Below the pieces are notes generated by a model. It saw nothing but the letters and a program-made list of their open reading frames with translations. It was not told the DNA's origin and did no database searches. DNA of 11,495 nt, taken from the NCBI GenBank assembly GCA_003024985.2, contig PXIH01S0016817.1. One strand, written 5' to 3'. Position numbers and translations under genes: made by a program. The stretch is from Euperipatoides rowelli. Taxonomy: Eukaryota > Onychophora > Udeonychophora > Euonychophora > Peripatopsidae. Shown here piece after piece: positions 1-8,156 of this stretch (position 1 is the stretch's first letter; each line of letters starts with the position of its first letter).

Positions 1-374
1 TGTCTTTATTGATTTAATTTGTTCTTTGAATATGTTAACGCTATTTTTGACGCTTATAAAATTTTATTTTAATTTGAAATTATTATGATTTTTATTTTTG
101 AAATTATTGTATTTGTTTTGTAATGTGCTTTTCGCATTTAATAGCCGGTGGTCTGTAAAAGTATTTATGATTTAAATATATGATTTTAAATTCATTGTCA
201 TGATATTCAAGTTTATTGTAAATCAGTATTTCATTTGAAATGTATTTTTTCCTTTAACTTTTTAATATTTCCTTTTAATTTCATCCTGTTTGTTAATGTA
301 CATTATTACATTATGGTGGTGCCTTCCCTTGTTCCAGTCTTATTGTTTCTCCATTTTTTTCCAAGTGAGTATGA
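1..374 (+). repeat. Partial 5' LTR of gag-pro retroelement
   Basis: This stretch is repeated directly at 4495-4868 with the same net length and roughly 22-24 differences by eye (about 94% identity), including two compensating 1-bp indels. The two copies flank a gag-protease region in the same orientation, which is the arrangement of LTRs. Only the 3' part of the LTR is here; by comparison with the other copy about 420 bp lie left of the window. It contains a TATAAAA box. No convincing tRNA primer binding site follows it, so the exact LTR end (near 374) is uncertain. The 64-codon ORF at 235-429 crosses the LTR end and looks like chance. Confidence 0.75.
55..61 (+). promoter_or_regulatory. TATA-like box in 5' LTR
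   Basis: TATAAAA lies in the LTR copy and is conserved at 4549-4555 in the other copy. It could be the core promoter of the element. In such AT-rich DNA the motif alone is weak evidence; its place in an LTR is the main support. Confidence 0.3.
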
Positions 375-2269
375 AAGACAGTGCTTTTGGAAAGACAGTT
401 TGACTGACGTCACTTCTGGGTTTCACTAGATGCAATTCCGGTCATTCTTCAAATTTGTATTGAATTATATTTTGAATTAATTTATTTAGTTTTTGAGGGT
501 TAATTTTAATTTGGTACCAATGGTCAAATTATTTCATGTTTAGATAGTTAATAGTCGTGGTCTTTTAAAGCCGTTTATTAATGTTTTAAATATTGTCAAT
601 TTAAATTTTAAAGTATGCCATATAACTGTTTTTAAATAAAAATGTATTTGAAACTGAAGTGAAAAACCTAAACTCAAATAGGACTAAGTAACAGTACTGA
701 CTTTATCTGTGAACATTACCTTATTTTATTGTGTTTAAGGTTTTGAAAATACAGCATTCCCCATTGTGCAATTTTACTCAAACTGAGATTGAACTGTCAA
801 TACATCATCCTATTGTTTTGCACTGTACTCGGTAGCGCCGTTCCTTCTCCACAGTGTGTGTCATGGTGACTTATGGGAATATTCCTTTGAAATTCACAGG
901 TAGAAATATACGAGCAGCTTTACTAAAAATATAGACACTTATGTCATTTGCCTTAACTTATTGAACTATTTGAAGAGTCGCCTAATGGAAATTAGAAAAA
1001 TAAGATACAAAAGGAAAGTGTGAAACTTCGAGGAAGATTTTGCTGTGTGCTGTGTTTTAACACCTCTCTTAGTACTTAAACGAATTTAACTAATAAATCT
1101 GGATCTTGAAAAAAAAAATCAGGGATCCAAAAAAAAATCATTGATCCTAAAATAAATATTGTAATCTTGGGGAGAAAATCTTGAAATCTTAGGAAAAATA
1201 AAATCTTAAAAAAAGGAGTGAAAGCTTGATGGAAAATAAAGAATTGATTGGTGAGATAGAGATCACAAAAAGAGATGTAAGCTGACACAAAGTTAATGGT
1301 GAAGTGATACTATGAAGAAATCTTAGTCTGAAGAAACTATCCAGAGATGACTGAAAAATAGTGCCTGGTCCCAGCTTGATGATACGTTTTACGTTGTCAA
1401 AGTTTAAATCACTCTAATAATTCTAATTCTTACAGTGTTTCAGATATCTGTAGAAATTTCTGACAATGTTTCCAAAGAATGAATATAATTAAACATTCCG
1501 GTTTAAAATTGTAAGTTGCTGCCTGCGGTGTTAAACTTTTAATATCCCAATCCGAGAGAAGACAAATTTTCAATCTTAAAGTTTTTCATAAATTCAGCTC
1601 ACCAGAACTGTAAAGCGCAGCGAGGTAAATTAATTAATAATTTAATGACTGCAATAATTAAATTTAGTTTAAATCTAGTATGACCACACACCATTAATGT
1701 CATTTATGTTTAGATAAATTATTTTAGTGTTTAATATGTATTTTATACAATTTTGCATAATACAAAATCTAAAGTAATATAATGCCAATCTTTGTAAAAT
1801 TAAATTTAAATAGTTACATCCATGGCCTTATGGCAATAATAAACTTGATTATGCATTAATAAATTTTGATAATTATGTAAATTGATTTTGGGTGCAGACA
1901 TACATGAGTGTTTAGGTGTCCTTTTAATTTTTTATAAATATGTTTTTTATTACTAATATTTTAATGTTTAAACTTTCCTTATTTCAAACCAGCAGAGTTA
2001 TCTTTAGTTTTGGTTTTAAAGTATTCCTTAGGCAATGGATAGGTGGCATAAAATAATTGCCAAATCCAATTATTTAATGAGGTAATATTTTAAAACTGAA
2101 ATATTATAGCTGTAGTCTTCAGTTTTTCTCTGGGTGATAGATAGTGTTTCATATGAGTTAGGATGTTTTTTGTTTTTTTTTTAGATGCTGCCAAGAACAT
2201 AAAACATAGTTGTTAGCTAGATTTTAAGTCCACATTATCTAATTGCATTAAATATTAGGTCCAATTTAA
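375..2269 (+). other. Long non-coding leader between LTR and gag
   Basis: About 1.9 kb of AT-rich DNA separates the LTR repeat from the first gag ATG. It has no sense ORF worth reporting. The one antisense ORF (1076-1288) comes from the A-rich repeated tract and its translation is low complexity and rich in Phe. The stretch holds a weak echo of the LTR at about 545-590, a more complex patch at about 820-1060, and a degenerate A-rich repeat at 1096-1215. A T-rich run followed by AG at about 2170-2184, some 85 bp before the gag ATG, resembles a splice acceptor, so a spliced leader is possible but unproven. It may be element leader, or partly host DNA inserted later. Confidence 0.5.
1096..1215 (+). 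repeat. Degenerate A-rich tandem repeat, about 20-bp unit
   Basis: Successive units combine an A-run with AATC and a GGATC/TGATC/GTAATCTT-like core: GGATCTTG, GGGATCC, TTGATCCT, TAATCTTGG, AATCTTGAAATCTTAGG and AAATCTTA, separated by poly-A. Unit length drifts around 18-22 bp. It looks like a decayed minisatellite inside the retroelement leader. Confidence 0.45.
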
Positions 2270-2347
2270 ATGGAAACTAGAAGTAAGGTGGCATCTTCTG
2301 ATATGCAAACTATTACTGAGGATACTGTTAAGAGAAAAAGGTTAATG

Positions 2348-2379
2348 AAAGAGGTGAAGGGCACCCCCTTCACCTCTTT
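2348..2379 (+). other. Perfect 14-bp stem-loop inside gag
   Basis: The arms AAAGAGGTGAAGGG (2348-2361) and its exact reverse complement (2366-2379) enclose a 4-nt loop, CACC. The stem lies 78 nt after the gag ATG within an open frame. Position and shape resemble a packaging or translational signal, but a recent small inverted duplication is also possible. Confidence 0.7.
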
Positions 2380-3303
2380 TAGTGATGGTGGTAAGGTAAT
2401 AGCAACTGAAGATCATGCTGTAGAAATTTGTGGAGGTGAGGAGGTCACCAGTAATAACAAATCCACTATTGAAACATTAACAAGGGAACAACTATTGAGA
2501 ATGTTGAGTGACAGGGATGATGAGATAATTAAACTGCTCATGTCAGTTAGGTCAACAAGCAGTAGTTGAGAGAGTGTATGGAAAGGGGGAGGCATGTCAG
2601 TGGTAAAGAAGGGAATGACATAAAGATGGTCCTGGCTGATATGAATAGCACTGAAAGGAGGATATCTCATAAGGAGATCCCATTAAACTTCTACAATCAT
2701 TTAGCTGGGACAGCAAAGACTTGAATGAGACTAAGAGGTTTGTGTCTGAATTCTGTATACTTAATAAGGAAAGCAAATGGGCTGATGCATATGCACGAAC
2801 TGCGTTTGAATCTAAGCTGACAGGATGTGGTAAATCTAAGTATTATGAAGGTTTAGGAATCATGGAGGCTATCACCTTCAATGAAAGGCTTGAATACTGC
2901 ACGCAGTCAGGAGTTATTTTGGAACTGTGCTCAAGGACCCACTGAATCAGTAACATCATTTAAATTAAGGCTTCTGAGCATTGGAAAGGTGTACAGCAAG
3001 GCATTTAAGGATAATTCCACGTTTAACAAATTATTAGCACAGCAGTTTATCAAGGGATTGCAGGAGAGATACCGGATAGAGGTCATACGTGGTAAAATAG
3101 ATGAATTTGAATGAGCAGTCAAACTCACGATCAGATTGGAGGAGTGTGATGAAATGTGCCGGACTGATGACATTCTGATCGTCGGGTTTCAATCTGATAA
3201 GCCATATATACAAGGACCATTAAGTGAATTAAAAGAGGAAATAGGAATGTTAAGAACGTTGCTGTCAGTAAGATATTATGTGAAACAAATTTATACTGTA
3301 GGA

Positions 3304-3423
3304 TGTTGGGGATGGTGCAAAAGAGGTCATACACAACATAAATATAGGAACATTCTCACATGTGATAGGAAAGAAATGCAGTGTAAGTTATGTGAGAAGA
3401 GAGGGCATGAACATACTACATGC
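3304..3423 (+). other. Pair of CCHC zinc-knuckle motifs
   Basis: Two nucleocapsid-type knuckles sit in the 3' half of the gag frame. The second (CKLCEKRGHEHTTC) keeps all four zinc ligands. In the first, codons 3313-3315 (TGG) and 3343-3345 (TAT) stand where Cys is expected; each is one base from a Cys codon, so this is probably decay rather than an original design. The spacing is canonical in both. Confidence 0.85.
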
Positions 3424-3678
3424 GTGAATATTCAAAAGAAACTATTAAAGGGAAAGTCTAAATGTGAGGTGCACGTGGTGGAAGTCGGCACGGACATGGG
3501 TCAAGGTGTGGCAGAAACTGACAAAGTAGTAAAGGAAAGTGTTGAATGTCAGAAGGATAGGAAGGAAGAGAGTCTCAACAAAACCATGGAAATGCATAGC
3601 AAGAGCAAGAACAGGAAACATCACGTCAAACATGGGATTAATGACTCTGGATCCAATCAGAGTGGTGGTGGTGTGTAA

Positions 3679-4040
3679 GCTGTTATAGCCAAGCTTCAAT
3701 TTGCACATGTTTATGACAAGAATCCGGTGGTTGATATTCAAATAAATGGTTGACCCATCAAGCAATTGTTGACACCGGTACTAGATTTTCCATACTTGAC
3801 AGAAAGTTCCTTGAAGAAGGTGATGGTGTATTGTATGACTCCCATCAAGCTTGATGTCCCCTAATGCTAAGGAAGCAGTGACAGTCCAAAATGCACTAAT
3901 CAAATTGAGGTTGGGGGATATTGATATAAACCCTAGGGTTTGTGTGTCTGACCTGTCATGAATTCCCGTTTGATTGCCTCATCGGGTATGAGATATTGGG
4001 AGGCTGTAATGCTGTGATTGACATTGGTAAGGAACATTGA
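3679..4040 (+). pseudogene. pro: Decayed retropepsin (aspartic protease)
   Basis: This is the remains of a retroviral-type aspartic protease, which would cut Gag. The upstream part (3679-3759) continues the gag frame and is broken by a TGA at 3751. After a 1-bp shift, the catalytic motif AIVDTGTRFSIL is read with DTG at 3771-3779, up to a TGA at 3852. The middle part is in another frame (about 3848-3961). The C-terminal part (3957-4037) holds FDCLIGYEILGGCNAVID, matching the hydrophobic-ILG signature that ends retropepsins. Total length near 110 codons fits the family. Only one DTG is present, as expected for a homodimeric retroviral protease and not for the two-lobed cellular pepsins. No reverse transcriptase follows, which is unusual because pol normally continues directly. 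Confidence 0.82.
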
Positions 4041-4063
4041 GCTTAAAACTAAAAAATTATTGC

Positions 4064-4075
4064 AGAAAAGTAGGG
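4064..4075 (+). promoter_or_regulatory. Candidate polypurine tract
   Basis: AGAAAAGTAGGG is purine-rich except for one T and abuts TGTGGTGACA, which looks like a Ty3/Gypsy LTR start. Such a tract primes plus-strand synthesis in LTR elements. The assignment rests on position and composition only. Confidence 0.4.
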
Positions 4076-4253
4076 TGTGGTGACAATAAAGGAATGATGT
4101 AGAATCGTGTCAATCTTTTGTATCTTCGAGTTGCACTTAGTTGTGTGACCTCTGGCTGGTTTTATAAATTTTGTTTTTTCTTTTATCCCTGTCACTCATC
4201 TTAATACTTACCCAGGGTAAGGATTTAATTTTTCCAAATGGTTTTGTGTGTAT

Positions 4254-4361
4254 TATAGTAAATTGGATTTACTATAGAAGAAATTACAAATAATTTCTTC
4301 CTAATTTTTATTTAAATTTCAAAGTTTGTTATCAATGCTATTGACCCACATCAATAGTGTT
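4254..4361 (+). other. Three consecutive stem-loops in the LTR
   Basis: TATAGTAAAT (4254-4263) pairs perfectly with 4267-4276 across a TGG loop. Immediately next, GAAGAAATTA (4277-4286) pairs perfectly with 4291-4300 across CAAA. Further on, AATGCTATTGA (4334-4344) pairs with 4351-4361 across CCCACA, with two G-U wobbles. They lie upstream of the LTR TATA-like box, in the probable U3. Confidence 0.65.
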
Positions 4362-4548
4362 TTGAATGCCTGTCAATCAAAATGCTAAAATGTCATTCTG
4401 ATGTCAATCTTTAATTTATAGTTATAATACATTACATCAACCTACATTTAATTTATATTGTTTATTTTCCTGAGATTTAAATTGGTATTTTACATGTCTT
4501 TATTGATTTAATTTGTTCTTTGAATATGTTAATGCTATTTTTGATGCT

Positions 4549-4555
4549 TATAAAA
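4549..4555 (+). promoter_or_regulatory. TATA-like box in 3' LTR
   Basis: TATAAAA at the position equivalent to 55-61 of the 5' copy, with conserved flanks. It is a candidate LTR core promoter on weak motif evidence. Confidence 0.3.
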
Positions 4556-4868
4556 TTTTATTTTAATTTGAAATTATTATGATTTATATTTTTGAAATTA
4601 TTGTATTTGTTTTGTAACGTGTTTTTCACATATAATAGCCGATGGTCTGTAAAAGTATTTATGATTTAAATATGTGATTTTAAATTCATTGTCATGATAT
4701 TCAAGTTTATTGTAAATCAGTATTTCATTTGAAATGTATGCTTGCCTTTAACTTTTAATATTTCTACTTAATTTCATCCTGTTTGTTAATGTACATTATT
4801 ACATTATGGTGGTGCCTTTCCATGTTCCAGGCTTATTGTTTCTCCATTTTGTTTCCAAGTGAGGATGA

Positions 4869-5181
4869 TACCAGCTTTTCACTTAGATTGCTTAAATTCA
4901 CTTTCTAGGTCATAGTATTACTTGTCATGAAAAATAAGAACAAAATGGTAATGACAAACTAACGATTTAAACACTGATATAAAACTCACAATTCAAATTG
5001 ACATGACAGATGAAACTAATGAAATATGGTCGTCGACAATACAAATACTGTGGTCTCTTATTCAATGTATTATATAAGAAACAAAATAGCTTAACAGTAA
5101 ATCTTACATAAACATTTTAGTTCAAAGTATTAATCACTAATGATTGGATCTAAGACTTTTTTATTTTTAAATTGATATGAA
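4869..5181. other. Intergenic, nothing recognised
   Basis: AT-rich sequence directly after the 3' LTR. I see no ORF, repeat or signal beyond a weak inverted pair (TTGTCAT/ATGACAA) near 4922-4962. Confidence 0.5.
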
Positions 5182-5356
5182 ATAGACTGGGGTGCGAAAG
5201 GGCTAATCGGAAATATACCAAGTATTAATTCTCAAGACTAGTCATAAATGTAAAAAGGTTCATATCTTATCTGGGCAAGATCCTTTACCTCATTCTAATT
5301 ATGTGTTATCATGAGAATACTCTTTGAGTTAATAAACCCTGAATAATAATAATAAC
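5182..5356 (+). mobile_element. Probable SINE with (AAT)n tail
   Basis: The segment contains CTGGGCAAGATCCTTTACCT (5271-5290), close to the GGGCAAG..CTTTACC-type motif shared by many animal SINEs. It is followed by CTTTGAGTTAATAAACCCTG and a short (AAT)n tail at 5342-5355, which is a common SINE/LINE 3' end. A B-box-like GGTTCATATC (5257-5266) and a weak A-box-like TGGGGTGCGAAAGGG (5188-5202) suggest a tRNA-type head, though their spacing is longer than usual. The left boundary is a guess. Family recognition is from memory of motif shape, not a search. Confidence 0.4.
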
Positions 5357-5609
5357 ATATCATAAAACATTATCAAATGACAAAAATAAGAAAAATAAAA
5401 AAAATTGATGAAATTATGAATTATGATTGTACAACTCAAAAAAAAAGGATTTTATAAAAATCATAAAAAAATAACAAAAAAAAATTTTGAAAAAAAAATG
5501 GTTTGGGTAATTTAGAAGAAAGGTTGGTCCCTGGACTCTTTTGATATTTCTGGTTTAAAAAAATATATATATAAAAAAAAATTTTTGAATGTTAAAAAAT
5601 ATAAAAAAA
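5357..5609. repeat. A-rich low-complexity tract
   Basis: Dominated by long A runs with scattered T, including (AT)n near 5563-5572. It follows the SINE-like tail directly and may be an expanded tail plus replication slippage. No coding signal. Confidence 0.6.
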
Positions 5610-6085
5610 ACTTATGTGGAAATATTCAGATCTGTGAAGACTTCAGTTGGTGGAAGAAGGTTCACTCGTGGCTGTGAAGACAGTTTAAGTGGAGATTGAC
5701 AAACAAATTGTTCAAAAGTCCTTGTTAGGTGTTTCAAACAAAAAGTTCTAGGTGGGGAAGATATGAAGAATCGAAGATTCAGTGGTTAGCATGAATAGGG
5801 GAGGAGAGCAGTGTAAAGGCTAGGTTTTGATCAGCATTGATGTTTTGTAGATGGCTTTAGGTTATTTCTAAGTTAGCATGGCTTATTGCTCGTCGGCTTA
5901 TTGGTCGTCGGCTTCTACTAACCTAGCTGTAGCCAAAGTGGATTCAAGACTCTCAGGAACAAGTATGGATGGTGTTGTCGAACTCTGCAGAGTACATCAT
6001 GTTTATTTCATGGAAGAAATCTCTGATCATGGTGATGATGGCCACACAAAATCGTTCAGTATCAGCTTCGTTCATAGCTATTGAA
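5610..6085. other. Unclassified higher-complexity island with short ORFs
   Basis: Base composition is visibly more balanced than in the flanks. On the plus strand a 68-codon ORF (5878-6084) begins with an imperfect tandem 15-mer. On the minus strand a 40-codon ORF (6075-5953) begins MNEADTERFCVAIITMIRDF and looks at least as protein-like. A second minus-strand open stretch, without ATG, runs from about 5793 to 5610, with stops in between. I recognise no family on either strand. It could be a decayed minus-strand gene or transposon fragment, an exon, or chance. Confidence 0.3.
5882..5911 (+). repeat. Tandem 15-bp duplication
   Basis: CTTATTGCTCGTCGG is followed at once by CTTATTGGTCGTCGG, differing at one base. 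It is unusually CG-bearing for this window. Confidence 0.85.
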
Positions 6086-8107
6086 TAAACTAAGTAAGGA
6101 TATCAATGAATTGAGTATTGTGGATTTTGGAAACAACTGTGGTTCCAAACATAAGTCAAAAGTTGATTTGAATTTTGAACAGCAGAATTTATATATTTTT
6201 GTTTAGTTTATTTATAGAGATTTAAGCCATTTGCAATATTTTCATTTGTTGACATATGATTGCACAATTCTCCTCAAATGGAAATGGAAGTAAGATGCTC
6301 CGCTCAGTTATTCTACTGTATACACATTGTGGGTTTGGTAAGAAATGATGAAAATGTCATTTTCATTTTTCTGTCATATGAAAACAGCCTGCCACAGCAT
6401 TAAGATATAAGCAGAATCCAAGGTTCAGTTCGCTCAAATACACAAACATATACAACTTTTATGAAAACATGGCAAAAAAAAAAAAACATCATATTTTGAC
6501 CAGAAAAAGAACCAGAAGTCAAGGAAAATTGTGTCTACCAGAAATATTTATAGGGCCAACCTTTTAAAAAACAAAATATAAAAAAAATATTGTCCCAAAA
6601 ATTTCCATGTTTTGTAATGGAAATATTTTAAGGTGTGGTTTTGATATGAGTCATAACTTCAGGTGATCGATCTCTCTTTTTATCCTTAAGTGTAAAATTT
6701 TTAGCCCACATTCTCTCATGGAAACTTTGCGTTAAAAAAGGAATTAGCATATTGAGTTCATTGGAGTTTTGAAATTTTTCTCCATGGAGTTTTGACAGCC
6801 AATGGATTGTTTATGATTTATAAAAAAAAAAATATTTTTAATACATTAAAAATTATAAAGGATTCTAAATTGATATTGTAAAAATCAAATAGATTAGAAA
6901 GATCGATAATCCTTAATACAAAATTTTAAATCATTAATTTAAAAAATCATTTTCACCTTAAAGGAACTGTATCACAAACGAAAAAAAAAATACAAATCTG
7001 ATATATAATAGATTTCTTTTCTTTTAACCTTACATAATGAATAAGTAATATTTTGACAAAAATTATAAACAATCTTTTTCCCTTAGTAATAAATATAATA
7101 TTTTAAAATATTAATAATTCCATATGCAGTATGGGACTCATGGATGAGCATGGATTTATACAGTACAGTATATTAATAAATTATAATTGTATAATGAAAT
7201 ACAATAAATACATTGAACTTTTCAGACAGGTAATACTTTGGGAAAAAATAGGCCCACCTTGTATAGGCTAGCAACATTTGTCTATGTTAAAAAAAGTGGA
7301 AATTTGTAATAGATGGTTTTAATCTTATTCTTATGAATTAAAGTAAGGAACATGATCTCAAAAAAAATATAAAACTTTCTCCACTGTATCAATGCTATAA
7401 CTATAACAAAAATTGTATTAAATGGTTATTATTCTTTCTGCTTGCTGTACAAATTTGCAAATATTGGTAACAAAATATAGTTTAAAAAGGGTTAAATTCT
7501 TTTGTTTATCAAAAAATAAAATAAAAATTAAAATTATATGAAAATAATCTGTTTGAGAAAAAAAATTAGGCGAATCGCTTTCCCTGGAGTCATTAAGTGC
7601 AGTAGAATACAAAATAAAATGAGGGTATTATCATTCTTAAAATAGAGTCAATTAAGATCCTCCTCTACCCCCTTAATTTGAAATAGAATTTTGATAATTA
7701 TCAAATGTTAATAATATTGTGGAATAGAATTTAAAATCTTTACTTATTTTACTTTTTTTTTTTATTTTAAGAATTATCTTGCTTCATTCTATACTTTTTA
7801 TCCCTAATGTTTTTTTTTTTAATGCTTAATCAAGTGCACAATCAACAGCTCGAGAAAGAGGGTTAAAAAATTTAAAGTTTACTAATTAATAGTGCGAAAT
7901 AAAATATTTCATTAATTTATCCTAATTAAAATAGAAACTTTAACATACATATATAGAAGACATATTTTATGGGTATGGTAACTAAATTACAATAAGATTC
8001 ATTATTGAAATGGAATTAGTTGAATATAGTTGAATTATTTTTTTAATGATATAACAAAGTTTTAATCAAAGGAAAAGGAGAAAAAGCCTTTTGGCCAAGA
8101 TAATTAA

Positions 8108-8111
<4 letters not shown>
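6086..8111. other. AT-rich intergenic DNA
   Basis: About 2 kb with many A and T homopolymers and no supported gene. The only longer ORF (minus strand, 7418-7612) is a hydrophobic, Phe/Ile-rich translation typical of AT-rich DNA. Small palindromes exist, such as CTCCATGGAG at 6780-6789 and a 16-bp perfect palindrome at 7690-7705. I found no terminal inverted repeats with target duplications here. Confidence 0.55.

Positions 8112-8155
<44 letters not shown>
8112..8155. repeat. (AAT)n microsatellite
   Basis: About 14 uninterrupted AAT/ATA units. It could be a simple repeat or the tail of a decayed retroposon, but no SINE-like body is recognisable upstream. Confidence 0.95.

Positions 8156-8156
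<1 letters not shown>

Larger units (their letters stand above)
2270..3678 (+). pseudogene. gag: Decayed LTR-retrotransposon Gag (capsid and zinc knuckles)
   Basis: This is a broken Gag, the structural protein that would form particles and bind element RNA. It is read in pieces: 2270-2569 (99 codons from ATG, charged N-terminal region); about 2572-2675 in another frame; about 2673-2930 in a third frame, with the capsid-like block KLTGCGKSKYYEGL; then 2881-3678, broken by a TGA at 3112-3114. The last piece has a capsid-like core (ESVTSFKLRL, LLAQQFIKGL) and two zinc knuckles. Knuckle 2 (3382-3423) is a perfect C-X2-C-X4-H-X4-C. Knuckle 1 (3304-3345) has Trp and Tyr in place of two cysteines. 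A basic, Lys/Ser-rich tail follows. These features fit Ty3/Gypsy-like Gag, with a total near 470 codons. The copy cannot make an intact protein. The TAA at 3676 may be the original gag end, since the same frame stays open just after it. Confidence 0.82.
4076..4868 (+). repeat. 3' LTR (start inferred)
   Basis: The right part (4495-4868) is the direct repeat of window positions 1-374. The left boundary is inferred from TGTGGTGACA following a purine tract, giving an LTR of about 790 bp. It contains three consecutive stem-loops (4254-4361), a TATAAAA at 4549-4555, and an AATAAA at 4085-4090 that is too near the start to be the obvious polyadenylation signal. The target duplication cannot be tested because the outer end of the 5' LTR is outside the window. 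Confidence 0.65.

Noticed and set aside
375-420. TGGAAAGACAG (about 388-398) as a primer binding site.
   Set aside because: It begins with TGG but lies about 14 nt past the end of the repeat and I cannot match it to a tRNA 3' end with confidence.
1076-1288. Minus-strand 70-codon ORF.
   Set aside because: It lies over the A-rich degenerate repeat, so its Phe/Ile-rich translation is a composition artefact.
2413-3765. Minus-strand ORFs at 2413-2670, 2931-3173, 3131-3334 and 3445-3765.
   Set aside because: All lie opposite the gag/protease frames, which carry recognisable motifs; these are shadows.
4085-4090. AATAAA as the LTR polyadenylation signal.
   Set aside because: It is only about 10 bp from the inferred LTR start, upstream of the TATA-like box, so it does not fit the usual U3-R order.
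7690-7705. 16-bp perfect palindrome TTTGATAATTATCAAA.
   Set aside because: AT-rich palindromes of this size are expected by chance in 2 kb of such sequence, and nothing around it supports a function.
8086-8104. GCCTTTTGGCCAAGAT resembles the 5' part of U2 snRNA (CCTTTTGGCTAAGAT).
   Set aside because: Only about 16 nt match, with no similarity before or after; the rest of U2 is absent.
8113-8155. (AAT)n considered as a CRISPR-like or regulatory array.
   Set aside because: Uniform trinucleotide units without spacers: a plain microsatellite.
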